Assembly: GCA_963922205.1 (NCBI GenBank)
Contig: CAWUHX010000129.1
Span: forward strand, 372,001-436,000
Length of the DNA stretch: 64,000 bases
Source of the DNA: Romanomermis culicivorax
Lineage: Eukaryota > Nematoda > Enoplea > Mermithida > Mermithidae
Direction of reading: 5' to 3'
Both the position numbers and the translations under genes were made by a program. Shown in pieces: positions 54,730 through 64,000 of this stretch. The notes beneath the pieces are model-generated. The model had not been told where the DNA came from. It searched no databases and saw only the letters and a list, made by a program, of their open reading frames with translations. Numbering within the stretch: position 1 is the stretch's first letter; each line of letters opens with the position of its first letter.

Positions 54730-55935
54730 TTTAAGTTGTAAAACATTATGGGCTAAAAATTTGGATAAAAAAATAGCAACAGATTCAATTTATATCGATT
54801 TTCAGAAAGCATTTGATACTGTTTCTCATGAAAAACTGTTTGGAAAATTAGCTTCCTATGGCATATCTGGCTTTTTATTGAGATGGTTACATGGTTTTTT
54901 ATTTAATAGGACTCAACAGGCAAAAATTGGCAATTGCTTCTCTAATCCAATTAGGGTTACTAGTGGGGTTCCTCAGGGTAGTGTATTGGGACCAACATTC
55001 TTCCTAATTTTCATAAATGATATATTTGATGGTATTAGCAGTGAAATTTATCTTTTTGCCGATGATGTGAAAATATTCAATGCTACCAAAAATGCTGAAG
55101 TACTACAAGGCGATCTTGTCAAAGTTTATGAATGGTCATTGAAATGGCAATTATCTATTTCTCTGGAAAAATGTTCTGTTTTGCATCTTGGGAGTAATAA
55201 CCCCAAAGTTGAGTATTATATAAACGATTTTCTGATTCCTACTGTTTCAGAGATGAAGGATCTTGGTGTTATGTTCAATGAAAAATTATCAGCAACTGCC
55301 CATTGTAATTATGTGGTTAAAAAAGCATCTAGGGTGGCAAATTTGATTTTAAAATGTTTTCACTCTAACTTCAATGAATTAAAAATCAGGGCTTTTAAAT
55401 TCTATGTTCTCCCTATCCTGGAATATGGTTCACCACTCTGGAATCCTTGTCTGGTTGGGGATACTAAATTGGTAGAAAAAGTTCAACGAAGGTTTACAAA
55501 AAGACTTTTTCGATATAAAGATTTAAGCTATAAGGAGCGCCTCAACAAATCTGGCCTTGATGACCTTGAATTTAGACGTACGTGTATCGACCTATCTTAC
55601 ATGTTCTTAATTTTGAAATTTAAAGTTATTCCACCAGACTTATTTTTCACTTTGAGTCCATTCAATTATCGCGCGTCTAACTTATTTAAATTGTATAAAT
55701 CGAAATATAACTCTAACGCTTTAAAACATGATTTTTGCTCGCGAAATATTGATGTTTGGAATTCCCTACCCAATGATATCATTCATTCAAACAACATGCC
55801 CTGTTTTCGGTCTAAATTGAGTCGTCTTTTAAAGCTCAATTCGCACGTGCTTTTGTCACGTCCATGAGCTTTTCTGTATTAGTTGCATTTACTTGTGTAT
55901 TTATTCGCATTTAATAAATTTCTTTCTTTCTTTAA
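54730..55935 (+). mobile_element. 5'-truncated LINE (non-LTR retrotransposon)
   Basis: Begins inside the reverse transcriptase domain, so the 5' part including the endonuclease is missing. The RT frame runs to 55867. The 3' end is AATAAATTTCTTTCTTTCTT, a short (TTTC)n tail as found in CR1/Jockey-like clades. Target duplications not identified. Confidence 0.75.
54761..55867 (+). pseudogene. LINE reverse transcriptase, 5'-truncated
   Basis: About 368 codons without a stop. RT blocks in order: YIDFQKAFDTVSHEKL, VTSGVPQGSVLGPTFFLIFI, IYLFADDVKIF (the catalytic FADD motif), SISLEKCSVLHLG, VKDLGV-like MKDLGVMFNEKLS, then the thumb ILEYGSPLWNP, VEKVQRRFTKRLF and the C-terminal DVWNSLPNDII. The frame opens with a TTG and lacks an N-terminal start, because the copy is truncated. 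The open frame suggests fairly recent insertion. Jockey/CR1-like by general look; the clade is not resolved. Confidence 0.8.
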
Positions 55936-56557
55936 ATGTTTGATCCTGTGTCGTTTTTTTAGAATTTGACGAAAAGCAAGATTTTTCTCGGTTTATTTTC
56001 CGAAAGTCTTTTTGCGGTCTTTAAAAAGATTTTGACATTTGTGTGATTAAAACTTTTCGAGTCCTAGTGGGAATTCTTGCTGGTTGAAGAATCAAAATTC
56101 TTGGTTGCTTCCCTAGTTTTTGAATTGTAGTCTGCCCGGCTGAAAATTCATTGAATATGAATTCACTGAAAAATTAAACCTTCTGATTAGGAAATAAAAG
56201 CTGTAAAGGTTCATTTTCCAGCGTTCTAGAATATCAATATTCCAGAAAAATTTTTGGCACTAGGCGCCGAACAAGTTACTCATACCAATCTTTCCATTTT
56301 CTCTTCAAAACTCAAAAAATTTGGTTTCAAAAGCCTGAAACCGACGCGAATCAAATGAAATAGAAGAAACCAGCTTTTGGTATTTTTTTCCGATAAAATT
56401 AAGCTAATTTATTGATTTTAGAGTGAACAACCAAAAATTTATCTGTGCAACCAAAATTTTTCCCCAAGTTGCACATTGGAACCTGGCTTTTGCAGAAAAA
56501 AAAGCTCTGTGGTTCAGTTCATACCCTTATGTCAGATTGTCAGCTATTCAGAACATA
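55936..56557. other. Non-coding spacer
   Basis: The phrase GGTTGAAGAATCAAAATTCT with TTGGTTGCTTCCCTA (about 56080-56120) has an inverted relative at 63300-63365, so it is a dispersed repeat. No gene. Confidence 0.4.
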
Positions 56558-56847
56558 CCTGTAAGTAGGGATCGGCCGAGGGCTCGGCCTCGGCCTCGGC
56601 CGAGGATTGGTACCCTCGGCCACCCTCGGCCTCGGCCGAGGGTGTCGATCAAAAATGGCCGAGGCCGAGGATTATTTGCAACTCTAAAGTAAGTAGGGTA
56701 TTTTTGATGTAAAATGTTTACTGCATCAAAGTGACGGGTTGACTCCATAAATTCTACAAAATTTGCGTAGAAGACATCTTTGCGTTAATTTACCTATTTA
56801 GTGTTACACTTTTTAATATAATAATGTGATGTGATGTGTGAGAATAT

Positions 56848-58317
56848 CAGGGTTCATGCGCCCTTTTGAAAATGAAATTCAAGGACAATTCAAGGATTTT
56901 AAGGAAACAAATTTTCATTCTTCAAGGACTATTTTCATCAAAAAATAGTGATACTCCAGAATGGCAAAAGGAAATAGCCAAGCATCCTCAGAAAAATCAA
57001 TCCCATATCAGCCCTAGACATAATCAACCACAAAGACAAACCAGTGTTCAACTTGGAAGACATACCACACATACCAGACACATACTTTTACATTAAATCA
57101 TCATCGAAATCTAGAGCAATTCCAAACCCTGAAAATATATTCACTCTCCATGTATTATTGCAATTCATTGACCAGGACAACGACCTTGTGTTTACACAGT
57201 CTATCAGGATTTGCATCACAGATTATATCCAACACGAAAAACATGATAAGCTATCCCAAACCACTCAACTGCAACTCGCTCAGATGCAATTAAGTTTGCT
57301 CAATTACTGACATCTTGAATACAATGCAGATTGTGATCCATCAACTCGCAACCTTTCGACCAACCAGAAACTATAATTACAAAAATTGTTTGCTTATTAC
57401 ACATAATTTCACACAATTCACATTAATTAATTGATTATTTCCACATAATTCAATCCCATAATTTTGCTCAGACAGCATTGGAAATAGATTCTTCTGACTT
57501 CCTGTGTTGAAAAATACATATGCACTAACAAAATGGGAATCCTCATTCAATTTGGTTACCTTATTAACTTTTGCTAACATCAAGGAAACGTTATATGCAG
57601 ACAAAGTGCTCATCGTGAAGATACCTTGAAGGTTGGCGTATTCCACTTGCTGGCTCATAGCTGATGTCTTTTCTATTATCTGCAGCAACATCACTATACT
57701 TTCAGCAGTTGATGCAGATTTTATCTGAATTTTCACTTATCTATTGGATGTGTATAATTTCTAGTTTCGTTATACAGTGACTTTTCAACAAGGCCTAAGA
57801 GTTTCACAAGAATTATTCATATGCCCAGTTGTAAGACTATAAAAACAAAGTTTTGGTACCTAGATTTTAGCTTTCACAGGTTAAACAGTACTGAAAGTGG
57901 TGCACTGATCACGATAATTTTTATAGGTGCCTGATTACTGTCGGTGAGAAGACATTACACTAATACAATCCTGAGATAGAGGCGTAATCCATGCAATGCA
58001 GAAAAAGGATGAGGGCACACCTGCGAAGGAAAAAAACCATTTGTCAGCAGAATTCTGGGCAGTTGGTATATAAATGAAAAATAAAAACAAAGCAGAAAAG
58101 TCACAACTAAGAATTGAAAAGAGAACAACGTTTTTTGGCGCGGAGCGCCGGAAATTTTTGACGTTTTTTCCTCAAAATTAATTTCACGCCATGAACTTTG
58201 AGAAAATTCAAGGGCATTTCTCTTTTTTTCCAGAATTCAAGGACCATTCCAGGATTTCAAGGACGGCTTTCAAAAATAAGGACAATTCAAGGATTTCAAG
58301 GACGCGCATGAACCCTG
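56848..58317. mobile_element. Nested element, CAGGGTTCATGCGC ends (1,470 bp)
   Basis: Ends CAGGGTTCATGCGC and GCGCATGAACCCTG, flanked by GAATAT at 56842-56847 and 58318-58323 (six bases seen; hAT elements normally give eight). Both sides carry CAAGGA(C/T)TT subterminal words. It contains a BEL/Pao protease fragment. Confidence 0.7.
57377..57736 (-). pseudogene. BEL/Pao-type aspartic protease fragment
   Basis: A 119-codon frame with MSTLSAYNVSLMLAKVNKV and AYVFFNTGSQKNLFPML. This matches the DUF1758-like protease region of BEL/Pao retroelements, where the motif is normally D-S/T-G-S-Q; here Asp is replaced by Asn (NTGSQ), so it would be inactive. No other retroelement domain is evident next to it, so it is a captured fragment inside the nested element. 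Confidence 0.55.
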
Positions 58318-58483
58318 GAATATTATGTCTACCTATACAATGTAGCAGTTTTATTGTCACTATTGAAGGCGCGCTGTGTAGTATGTACTGTGTCTGTTAT
58401 ATCATGTTAAAAAAATCCTCGGCCTCGGCCTCGGCCGAGGCCGAGGCTTTTTATTTTACCCTCGGCCGATCCCTACCTGTAAG

Positions 58484-58670
58484 ACCTCCGACCAGTTGGG
58501 GGGGGGGTAGGAAAAAGTCGAAATTTTTCCCAAAAAAGGCCAAAAAACATACACTTTTTTGAAAATTTTTTTAATTTTTTCCAAACTGGGGGGGGGGGGA
58601 AATGATTTTGGGTACAGGGTTGGCCAAGTTGGGGGGGTCCCCCCCAACCCCCCCCCCAAGTACAGGTATG
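58484..58670. repeat. G-run/C-run low-complexity insertion
   Basis: Three G runs of 7-12 bases and a C-run pair (GGGGGGGTCCCCCCC...) within 190 bp, separated by AAAATTTTTT-rich sequence. Could form G-quadruplex or hairpin structures. Frames across it (58456-58659) are not genes. Confidence 0.6.
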
Positions 58671-58788
58671 ATTCAGAATCAGTTTTAAAATTATATTTTT
58701 GATTGTTATCTTTTTATCACAGTTTACTGTTTGATTTACTTTTTATGTCAAAATTAGGTTGTTTTATGTCGTCCAAGCAATATTAGAT

Positions 58789-59919
58789 CAGGGTTGGCAA
58801 AAACCAAACTTTAGGAATTTCGACTTTTTGGTTTTTTAGTGGCTTTTTGTTTTTCTATGGTTTTTTTCTGGTTTAATTCTTTAGAATGTTTGGTACATCA
58901 AAATATCTATGTAAAAAACTGCTGGAAGCTCCCTGTATCATCTAAGACTAGTTAGGGAGCCGTAAAATGGCAGCTAGAAGTATTAATCTTATCGGAAGTG
59001 TCATTATTTTATGCTACAGGAAATCCCTATTTAGCAATAGAAATACAGCAATAGTGGGCGCATGAAAAAGGAACCATGAGTGAAGAACACAAGAAAAGTA
59101 AAAATGGAACAGAGCATGCGATATGTAAGGGGCAAATTCAAGGAAAAGAAGAAAATCACAAATAAAGAGAAATATACAATACACAATGTACGTAATCAAA
59201 ACTCAAAAGAAATCAACTACACAGAGAAGTTGAAATGACACAATTTTTAAGTATACCGTTTTCGATAAGAGGGATACATATTTTATACATATTTTTGTAC
59301 GATTTTTTCTACTTAGTAGCGACGTCAAGTCCCATAAAAATGAACCACTCAAAAGCTCCTCTCTTTGTTAACTTACAGTATGCTTAACTGATCTGTATAA
59401 AATTTTATTTTTGTTGTCTCATTTATATTTTGAAATGTCGAGCTAAGAAAATTAAAAAGCTTACCGTAACAATAAATTCAGTATATTAAACTCAATCATG
59501 TTTTATATTATTTTGATGATGATATGGATCAATGGATGTCACCCCGTATGGTCGGAGTACACTCCACGAAAGATATAGTGTCTACTTTTTTGTGAGCAAA
59601 TTATAGCAAAGTTGACTCGTGTGGTTGCAAGATAGATACGAAGAATATCGATTGATTTATATTACTTCTTTTGAGTACGAAATGTATCATAAAAATACGA
59701 CTTTTTTCTACTTTGTAGTGAAGTCAATTCAACTAAATTAATTGTTTTGTTGATTTAGATAGACACCAATACATGCCTAGAAGATCGACTAATGTGAAAA
59801 AACAGTTTCCCAATGATTTTGGAAAAAATCCAAAAAAACCAAAAAACCAGAGATTTTCCAATTTTTTGGTTTTTTTAAAAAACCAAAAAAACCACAAAAC
59901 CAAAGCCTTGCCAACCCTG
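58789..59919. mobile_element. Non-autonomous hAT-like element (1,131 bp)
   Basis: Ends CAGGGTTGGCAA and TTGCCAACCCTG; 8-bp duplication TATTAGAT at 58781-58788 and 59920-59927. Subterminal zones are rich in AAAAACCAAA on one side and TTTGGTTTTTT on the other. No transposase; the interior is AT-rich and non-coding. Confidence 0.88.
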
Positions 59920-59927
59920 TATTAGAT

Positions 59928-60779
59928 AAAGGTTATGCTGTTGAATTATTCTCTTGCTCATGTAAACTCACTTGAATATTCATCTACAAACAGGTCATGG
60001 CTCGGGTCTTTTTGCAAAAAAATGTCGGTTTATTGGCGGAATAAGATGCAAGTTAATGAGAAACGTTCAAAAGTCACATCAGAAATGATTTTGAGCGATT
60101 TTTAAGCAAGCAAACTAAAAAATTGATTTTTCTCATGAGGAAAATTTTTTTGGGGGTTTTCCTCAAATGGGGCAAAAAGTTTTGAGCAAAAAAAACACTG
60201 GCGAGATCTGTCCGCTGTTTTTTTCCACATTTGCTTGCACTAAAATGTGGAAAAAAGTCTGGAATGTGGAAAACATTTTTGAGGTCTTTCCACAAATATG
60301 GAACAAAAATTTGGGGTTTTCATATTGAAAAGATGCATTTTGGTGCATGTGCCGGTTATAACTTTAATCATTATTATTTATTACCAAGCTGGTATTACTG
60401 CAGCTGGTGCACACTACCTTATAGCGTTATAATGATGAGTATATATAGGTATACCTGGACAAACCCTATCGGTTCATCTGGTACCAGCCCGCCCAAAAAT
60501 TTGGTTGGTTGCCAAATCTTTTCGGTGGTTGTCAAGCCAAACAGGGGTAGGGAAGGGAATCAGATTTAGAGTACATTTATGTTGTACAAAATAGGGAATT
60601 TGAAAAAGTAAATTCTGGTGCGTTTTAGAAGGTCAAAATCTCAGAATTTTCTAGTGCATCGCATTAATTGATTCCCTGATTAACTGGTTGATTCCCTGAT
60701 CGGTTGTTTGATTCTGTGATTAGTTGGTTGATTGAAAACTGTAAATTTTCGGTCGAAATATTGTACCATTACCAACGAT
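59928..60779. other. Fragments of CAGTGTTTTT-type repeats, no gene
   Basis: GCAAAAAAAACACTG at 60186-60200 looks like the right terminus of the CAGTG family described at 60780. GCCGGTTATAACTTTAATCA near 60350 resembles the sequence after the hairpin at 60948. A short GGTTGATTCCCTGAT repeat lies at 60665-60735. Confidence 0.45.
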
Positions 60780-61540
60780 CAGTGTTTTTTTTGCAGTGTG
60801 CAGAACTTTTTCCGCTCGTGCAAAACTTTTTTTTCAGGTTTTTTGCACCGTGCAAAAAAATATTTATCAAATGTGGAAAAAAATTTGGTGTTTTCATACA
60901 GAAAAGAAGCATTTTGGTGCATTTTAGTAGGTCCAAATCTCAAAATTTTCCGGCGCTTCGCGCCGGTTATAACTCTGATAATAATTATTATTTATTGTCA
61001 AGCTTAGACGCAGCTTTCAGAATGTCTACCTTCGCCTACTATTTAGTGTATAATAGTTCTCATCATCCCAAACGTATTATCTCATGTTTTAAATGGTAAT
61101 CTTCAATATTATCTTGATATTTAATGAAGATTCACCGTTTTCCTTGTCATCATAGAGGACTTACCATCTTTATCATCTAATGCAAATTCATTATGCTATT
61201 GGACAGTTTTCTAGAAAATTTGTTCCGCAATGCTTGTAAATTAGACTCGAAACTGGAAAATTTCAGTTTTTTTGTTCAATTTTAATGTTTGTAGCTATAA
61301 ATAAAATTTGAAAATTACACTGATTTGGTTATTAGTCTTTGACTATGACGTAGAATAACACAGGTTACTTATTCATATCTATTTTTGCTATATAAAAATT
61401 GTACAAATGAAATATTGGCTGCTGTTTGTACATGTGCAAAAAAACCTCTGTTTATAGTACAAAAAAATTTTTGGGCGTGCAAAACTTTTTTTGGCGTTTT
61501 TTTGCACCGTACAAAACAGCTCGTGCAAAAAAAAACACTG
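60780..61540. mobile_element. hAT-like element, CAGTGTTTTT ends (about 760 bp)
   Basis: Left end CAGTGTTTTTTTTGCA, right end TGCAAAAAAAAACACTG. CCAACGAT lies directly before the left end (60772-60779) and again at 61548-61555, separated from the right end by 7 extra bases. Subterminal words GTGCAAAACTTTTTTT and TTTTTTGCACCGT are present on both sides. The hairpin CGGCGCTTCGCGCCG is at 60950-60964. Non-coding. Confidence 0.65.
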
Positions 61541-61555
61541 CCAGGTGCCAACGAT

Positions 61556-62705
61556 ATCGATTTTTCTATTTGAATCAATCAAACACAAAAAGTAAGAATT
61601 TCACTTTTAAACCCATATCTAACTGATCATTCAGAATCATTCCACTCATCTATCATTGACAGCCTTTACAGTTTGCTGCAACGATGGTAATATACTGTAT
61701 GAAAAGAACTCGTTCGCGTTCGGGTCAAATATACGAGTAGGAAATATTATATTCATTGAATCGGCGCGGAGCGCCGAAAAATTTTTGCATTTTCAGCCCC
61801 TAAAACGTCTAAAATCAAAGAAATTTAATGTTCGACCAGCTAAAAATTTTGTGCCAATTGGCACAAACGCTCAAAAATTTTTGTGTCATTCCAAATTTTT
61901 GTGTGCCAAAAACCATGTTTCGTCACAAAAAAACACTGAATATATTGCTATGTGCAACTTGGGGGAAAAATTCGGTTGCACAGAGAAATTTTTAATTGCT
62001 CACATTAAAATTTATAAATTCATTTGATGTTATCAGAAAACGATAAAAATCTAGTTTTTTGTGTTGCATTTAATTCGCGCCATTTCTAGGCTTTTAAAAC
62101 TGAATGTCCTGATTTATAGAGGAAAAATGAAAGATCTGGCGATTGTAACTTGTTCGATGCAGAGCGCCGGGAATTATTTAGATTTTGCGACTTCTAAAAT
62201 ATCGGAAAATTGATTTTTTCATATCACTCTCCTGCAACTATCGTGTATATCAATCTTAGTTTTTCTATTATTTGGCAAAGAGGTCAAACATTTGTCTGCC
62301 ATTCTATCAATCATGATTATGAATGTAAAGAAATTATTTTGAAATGATATAAAGCATGGAAACGCGTTGTCTCGTATTCTAATATCAATTATTCCGGCGC
62401 ACATGGACCGGAGAAAAATTTGTATTTTGACATTTGTGATGTGACGTTTACTAGTCGAAGACAAAAGAAAGCAAATATAAAAATCCAGAGAGTATTAGGG
62501 TGAAACACTAAAAACATTTTCAAGACTGAACAAAAGTAAAAAGAGAATACACAAAGATAGGGAGAAAAAATATCCAGAAATTGGACAAGGTTCAAAACGG
62601 AACTTAAACAAAATGAAAGTTTCAACGTAATGTTAGCTCGAAATGAACAAACTACAGTAAAGACAAGTTCGATTACTCTAGGAAGCGCAGTTTACAAAGT
62701 GTAAC
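61556..62705. other. Non-coding, decayed repeats
   Basis: Contains CGGCGCGGAGCGCCG at 61763-61777, a GTGCCAAAAA.../CACAAAAAAACACTG end near 61925-61938, and a degenerate hairpin near 62160. No gene supported. Confidence 0.4.
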
Positions 62706-63230
62706 GAACTAACGCGCTTCCCCATAGAATTTGGAAAAATCGATTTTCATATTTGTATTCTTAAAAGATTGCAGACTGGAAGAAACGATAGCATCTGAAG
62801 GAAGGTTATTCCATACATTGATATACCTGTTACAAAAATCATATAATCTCCATTTCGTTTTTGCTTTGCCAGTAATAAGCTTGAAGTTGTGTTGGCGAGG
62901 AAGGCTAGAGTTTTTTCTAAATAATATTTTGGTAAGCTTCCGTTGTACATTTTCAATCAGCTGAATTTCGTTCATACGAAAAGGATTCCACACGGTGGAG
63001 CAGTATTCAACTAAAGGTCTGACATGTATTGAAGGCTTTAATTGGAACCGATTTATTTATGGAAGGAAAAGCTTTCAGGATCAAGTAACTCCGTTGATGA
63101 GCTTTGTCCACAATTGAGTTGATACGATTTTTGGAAGATAAATTGTGAGAAATAAGCACGCCAAAATCTTTTACTGTTTGCACTTCATGAGGTAAATATC
63201 GGCATTCTAGAATGCTGGAGAATTAATCGT
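62706..63230 (-). pseudogene. LINE reverse transcriptase C-terminal relic
   Basis: On the minus strand, VKDFGVLISHNLSSKNRINS and KAHQRSYLILKAF (near 63165-63075) lead into VWNPFRMNEIQLIENVQRKL, then DFCNRYINVWNNLPSDAI and SFKNTNMKIDFSKF. This is the same order of motifs as the C-terminal half of the LINE at 54761-55867, with frame breaks near 63020. It is the 3' part of an older, oppositely oriented LINE copy of a related family. Confidence 0.75.
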
Positions 63231-63571
63231 TTCAACCTTTATTCTGTGATGACAGATCTTATTTTTCTGTGAAGTCAATGAGTTTTGAGTCGGGTGGGAA
63301 AAATTGAAATTCGAAGAATAGGCAAGCAACCAAGAACTTGGATTCTTCATTCTTCAACCGGCACGAGCTCCGGTCAATGTTCTCTGTTGAGCTGATGATA
63401 TTTTAATTATTTTCTAAATGCAAAAAGCTTATGTTTCCGTAAGTCGAACTTATTAAGGCCCCCAAAAAATTTTAGTGAAAATAATCGAAAAACGTGTGGA
63501 TTTTTTCATCGAATAAGTACAAGATCAAGCATTAATTCAAAATACGTATGTTGATGTTTAAAAACTATTAG
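63231..63571. other. Non-coding spacer
   Basis: Includes the inverted relative (GAATAGGCAAGCAACCAAGA) of the phrase near 56090. No gene. Confidence 0.4.
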
Positions 63572-63573
63572 GG

Positions 63574-63760
63574 ATGGGCCGGGTATCCGGATCCGGATCC
63601 GCGGATATCCGCCTAAATTTTAGGATCCGGATCCGCTAAACCAGATTTTTTTGGATCCGGATCCGACCCAGATCCGCCAAACCAAATTTTTTAAGATCCG
63701 GATCCGAATCCGGATCCGCTGTTGTCAATGATTAAGATCCGGTCATAATCGGATCTTTAT
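63574..63760. repeat. hAT-like left end with GGATCC subterminal repeats
   Basis: Starts TAGGGATGGGCCGGGTATCC and continues with more than ten GGATCCG words to about 63745. TAGGGATG is a classic hAT terminal sequence. The other end lies beyond the window. Confidence 0.6.
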
Positions 63761-64000
63761 TCATTATTATTCACATAAAATTTTGCAGTATTAGAAAACA
63801 CCAGAAATTTTCCGGCGCTTCGCGCCAGATTAAATAATTCTTTGCAATACTATTTTTCAACAAATAGTGCTTCCTGGAGAAAAAATTTCCAGTAAAGGAA
63901 AAAATTTTGGCGGTCCTCCTGTACGAAAAAGGCGAATTTTGGTCCGTTTCAGAATGTCAAAATCTACTCCAACTTTTTTGCAACTTAAATTTTAAACATG
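63761..64000. other. Non-coding, GGCGC hairpin variant
   Basis: CCGGCGCTTCGCGCC at 63811-63825, within TTTTCCGGCGCTTCGCGCCA. No gene. Confidence 0.4.

Larger units (their letters stand above)
56566..58475. mobile_element. hAT-like element, TAGGGATCGGCC ends (1,910 bp)
   Basis: Ends TAGGGATCGGCCGAGGG and CCCTCGGCCGATCCCTA; 8-bp duplication CCTGTAAG at 56558-56565 and 58476-58483. Both subterminal zones are built of CCTCGG/CCGAGG words (56576-56672 and 58418-58465). It has no transposase of its own; a second element is nested inside. Confidence 0.85.

Overview
This is a repeat-dense, AT-rich metazoan (invertebrate) genome segment made almost entirely of mobile elements; I found no convincing host housekeeping gene, rRNA or tRNA. 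Very short U-rich introns (about 45-75 bp, GT...AG) and frequent TACTGTAG-like words fit a nematode, but that assignment is only an inference.

The centrepiece is two Maverick/Polinton elements. Element P2 (32195-52685, 20,491 bp) is close to complete. It has about 1.3-1.4 kb terminal inverted repeats (TIRs), an exact 6-bp target duplication GTTAAG, and a minus-strand block running packaging ATPase, two small conserved proteins, two conserved Polinton proteins of unknown role, integrase, adenain-type protease, two-TM protein, penton-like capsid protein, a glycine/lysine-rich core-like protein, and an intron-containing major capsid protein. It also has a two-exon 383-aa gene, an 11-exon protein-primed type DNA polymerase B on the plus strand, and a GC-rich two-exon cargo gene. 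Element P1 (19738-30397, 10,660 bp, target duplication GTGACC) carries the same capsid/packaging/integrase block in the same order but no polymerase, no 383-aa gene and no cargo gene. Its four virion genes are intact, while integrase, protease, ATPase and two other genes are broken.

P2 interrupts a hAT-family (DUF4371/ZMYM1-like) transposase remnant: part one is 30893-32194 and part two resumes in frame at 53029. P1 lies just upstream, probably within the same hAT element, whose left terminus is likely at 19140. A 339-bp GC-rich Harbinger-like MITE (52690-53028) then inserted into the right target duplication of P2, so the relative ages of the insertions can be read off.

The first 19 kb hold an older, heavily decayed Polinton: major capsid relic 8221-9430, core-like relic about 17935-18085, and perhaps penton relic 18217-18440. 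A 7.4-kb LTR element (10147-17535) splits it. That element keeps gag and aspartic protease but has lost reverse transcriptase, RNase H and integrase, and carries a coiled-coil-rich non-pol reading frame instead. A roughly 3-kb hAT-like element (4287-7258) and several hAT-like ends lie further left.

The last 10 kb hold a 5'-truncated LINE (RT ORF 54761-55867), a second LINE relic (62706-63230, minus), and a series of non-autonomous hAT-like elements with clear inverted ends and target duplications (56566-58475 with a nested 56848-58317; 58789-59919; 60780-61540), each with its own family of subterminal short repeats.
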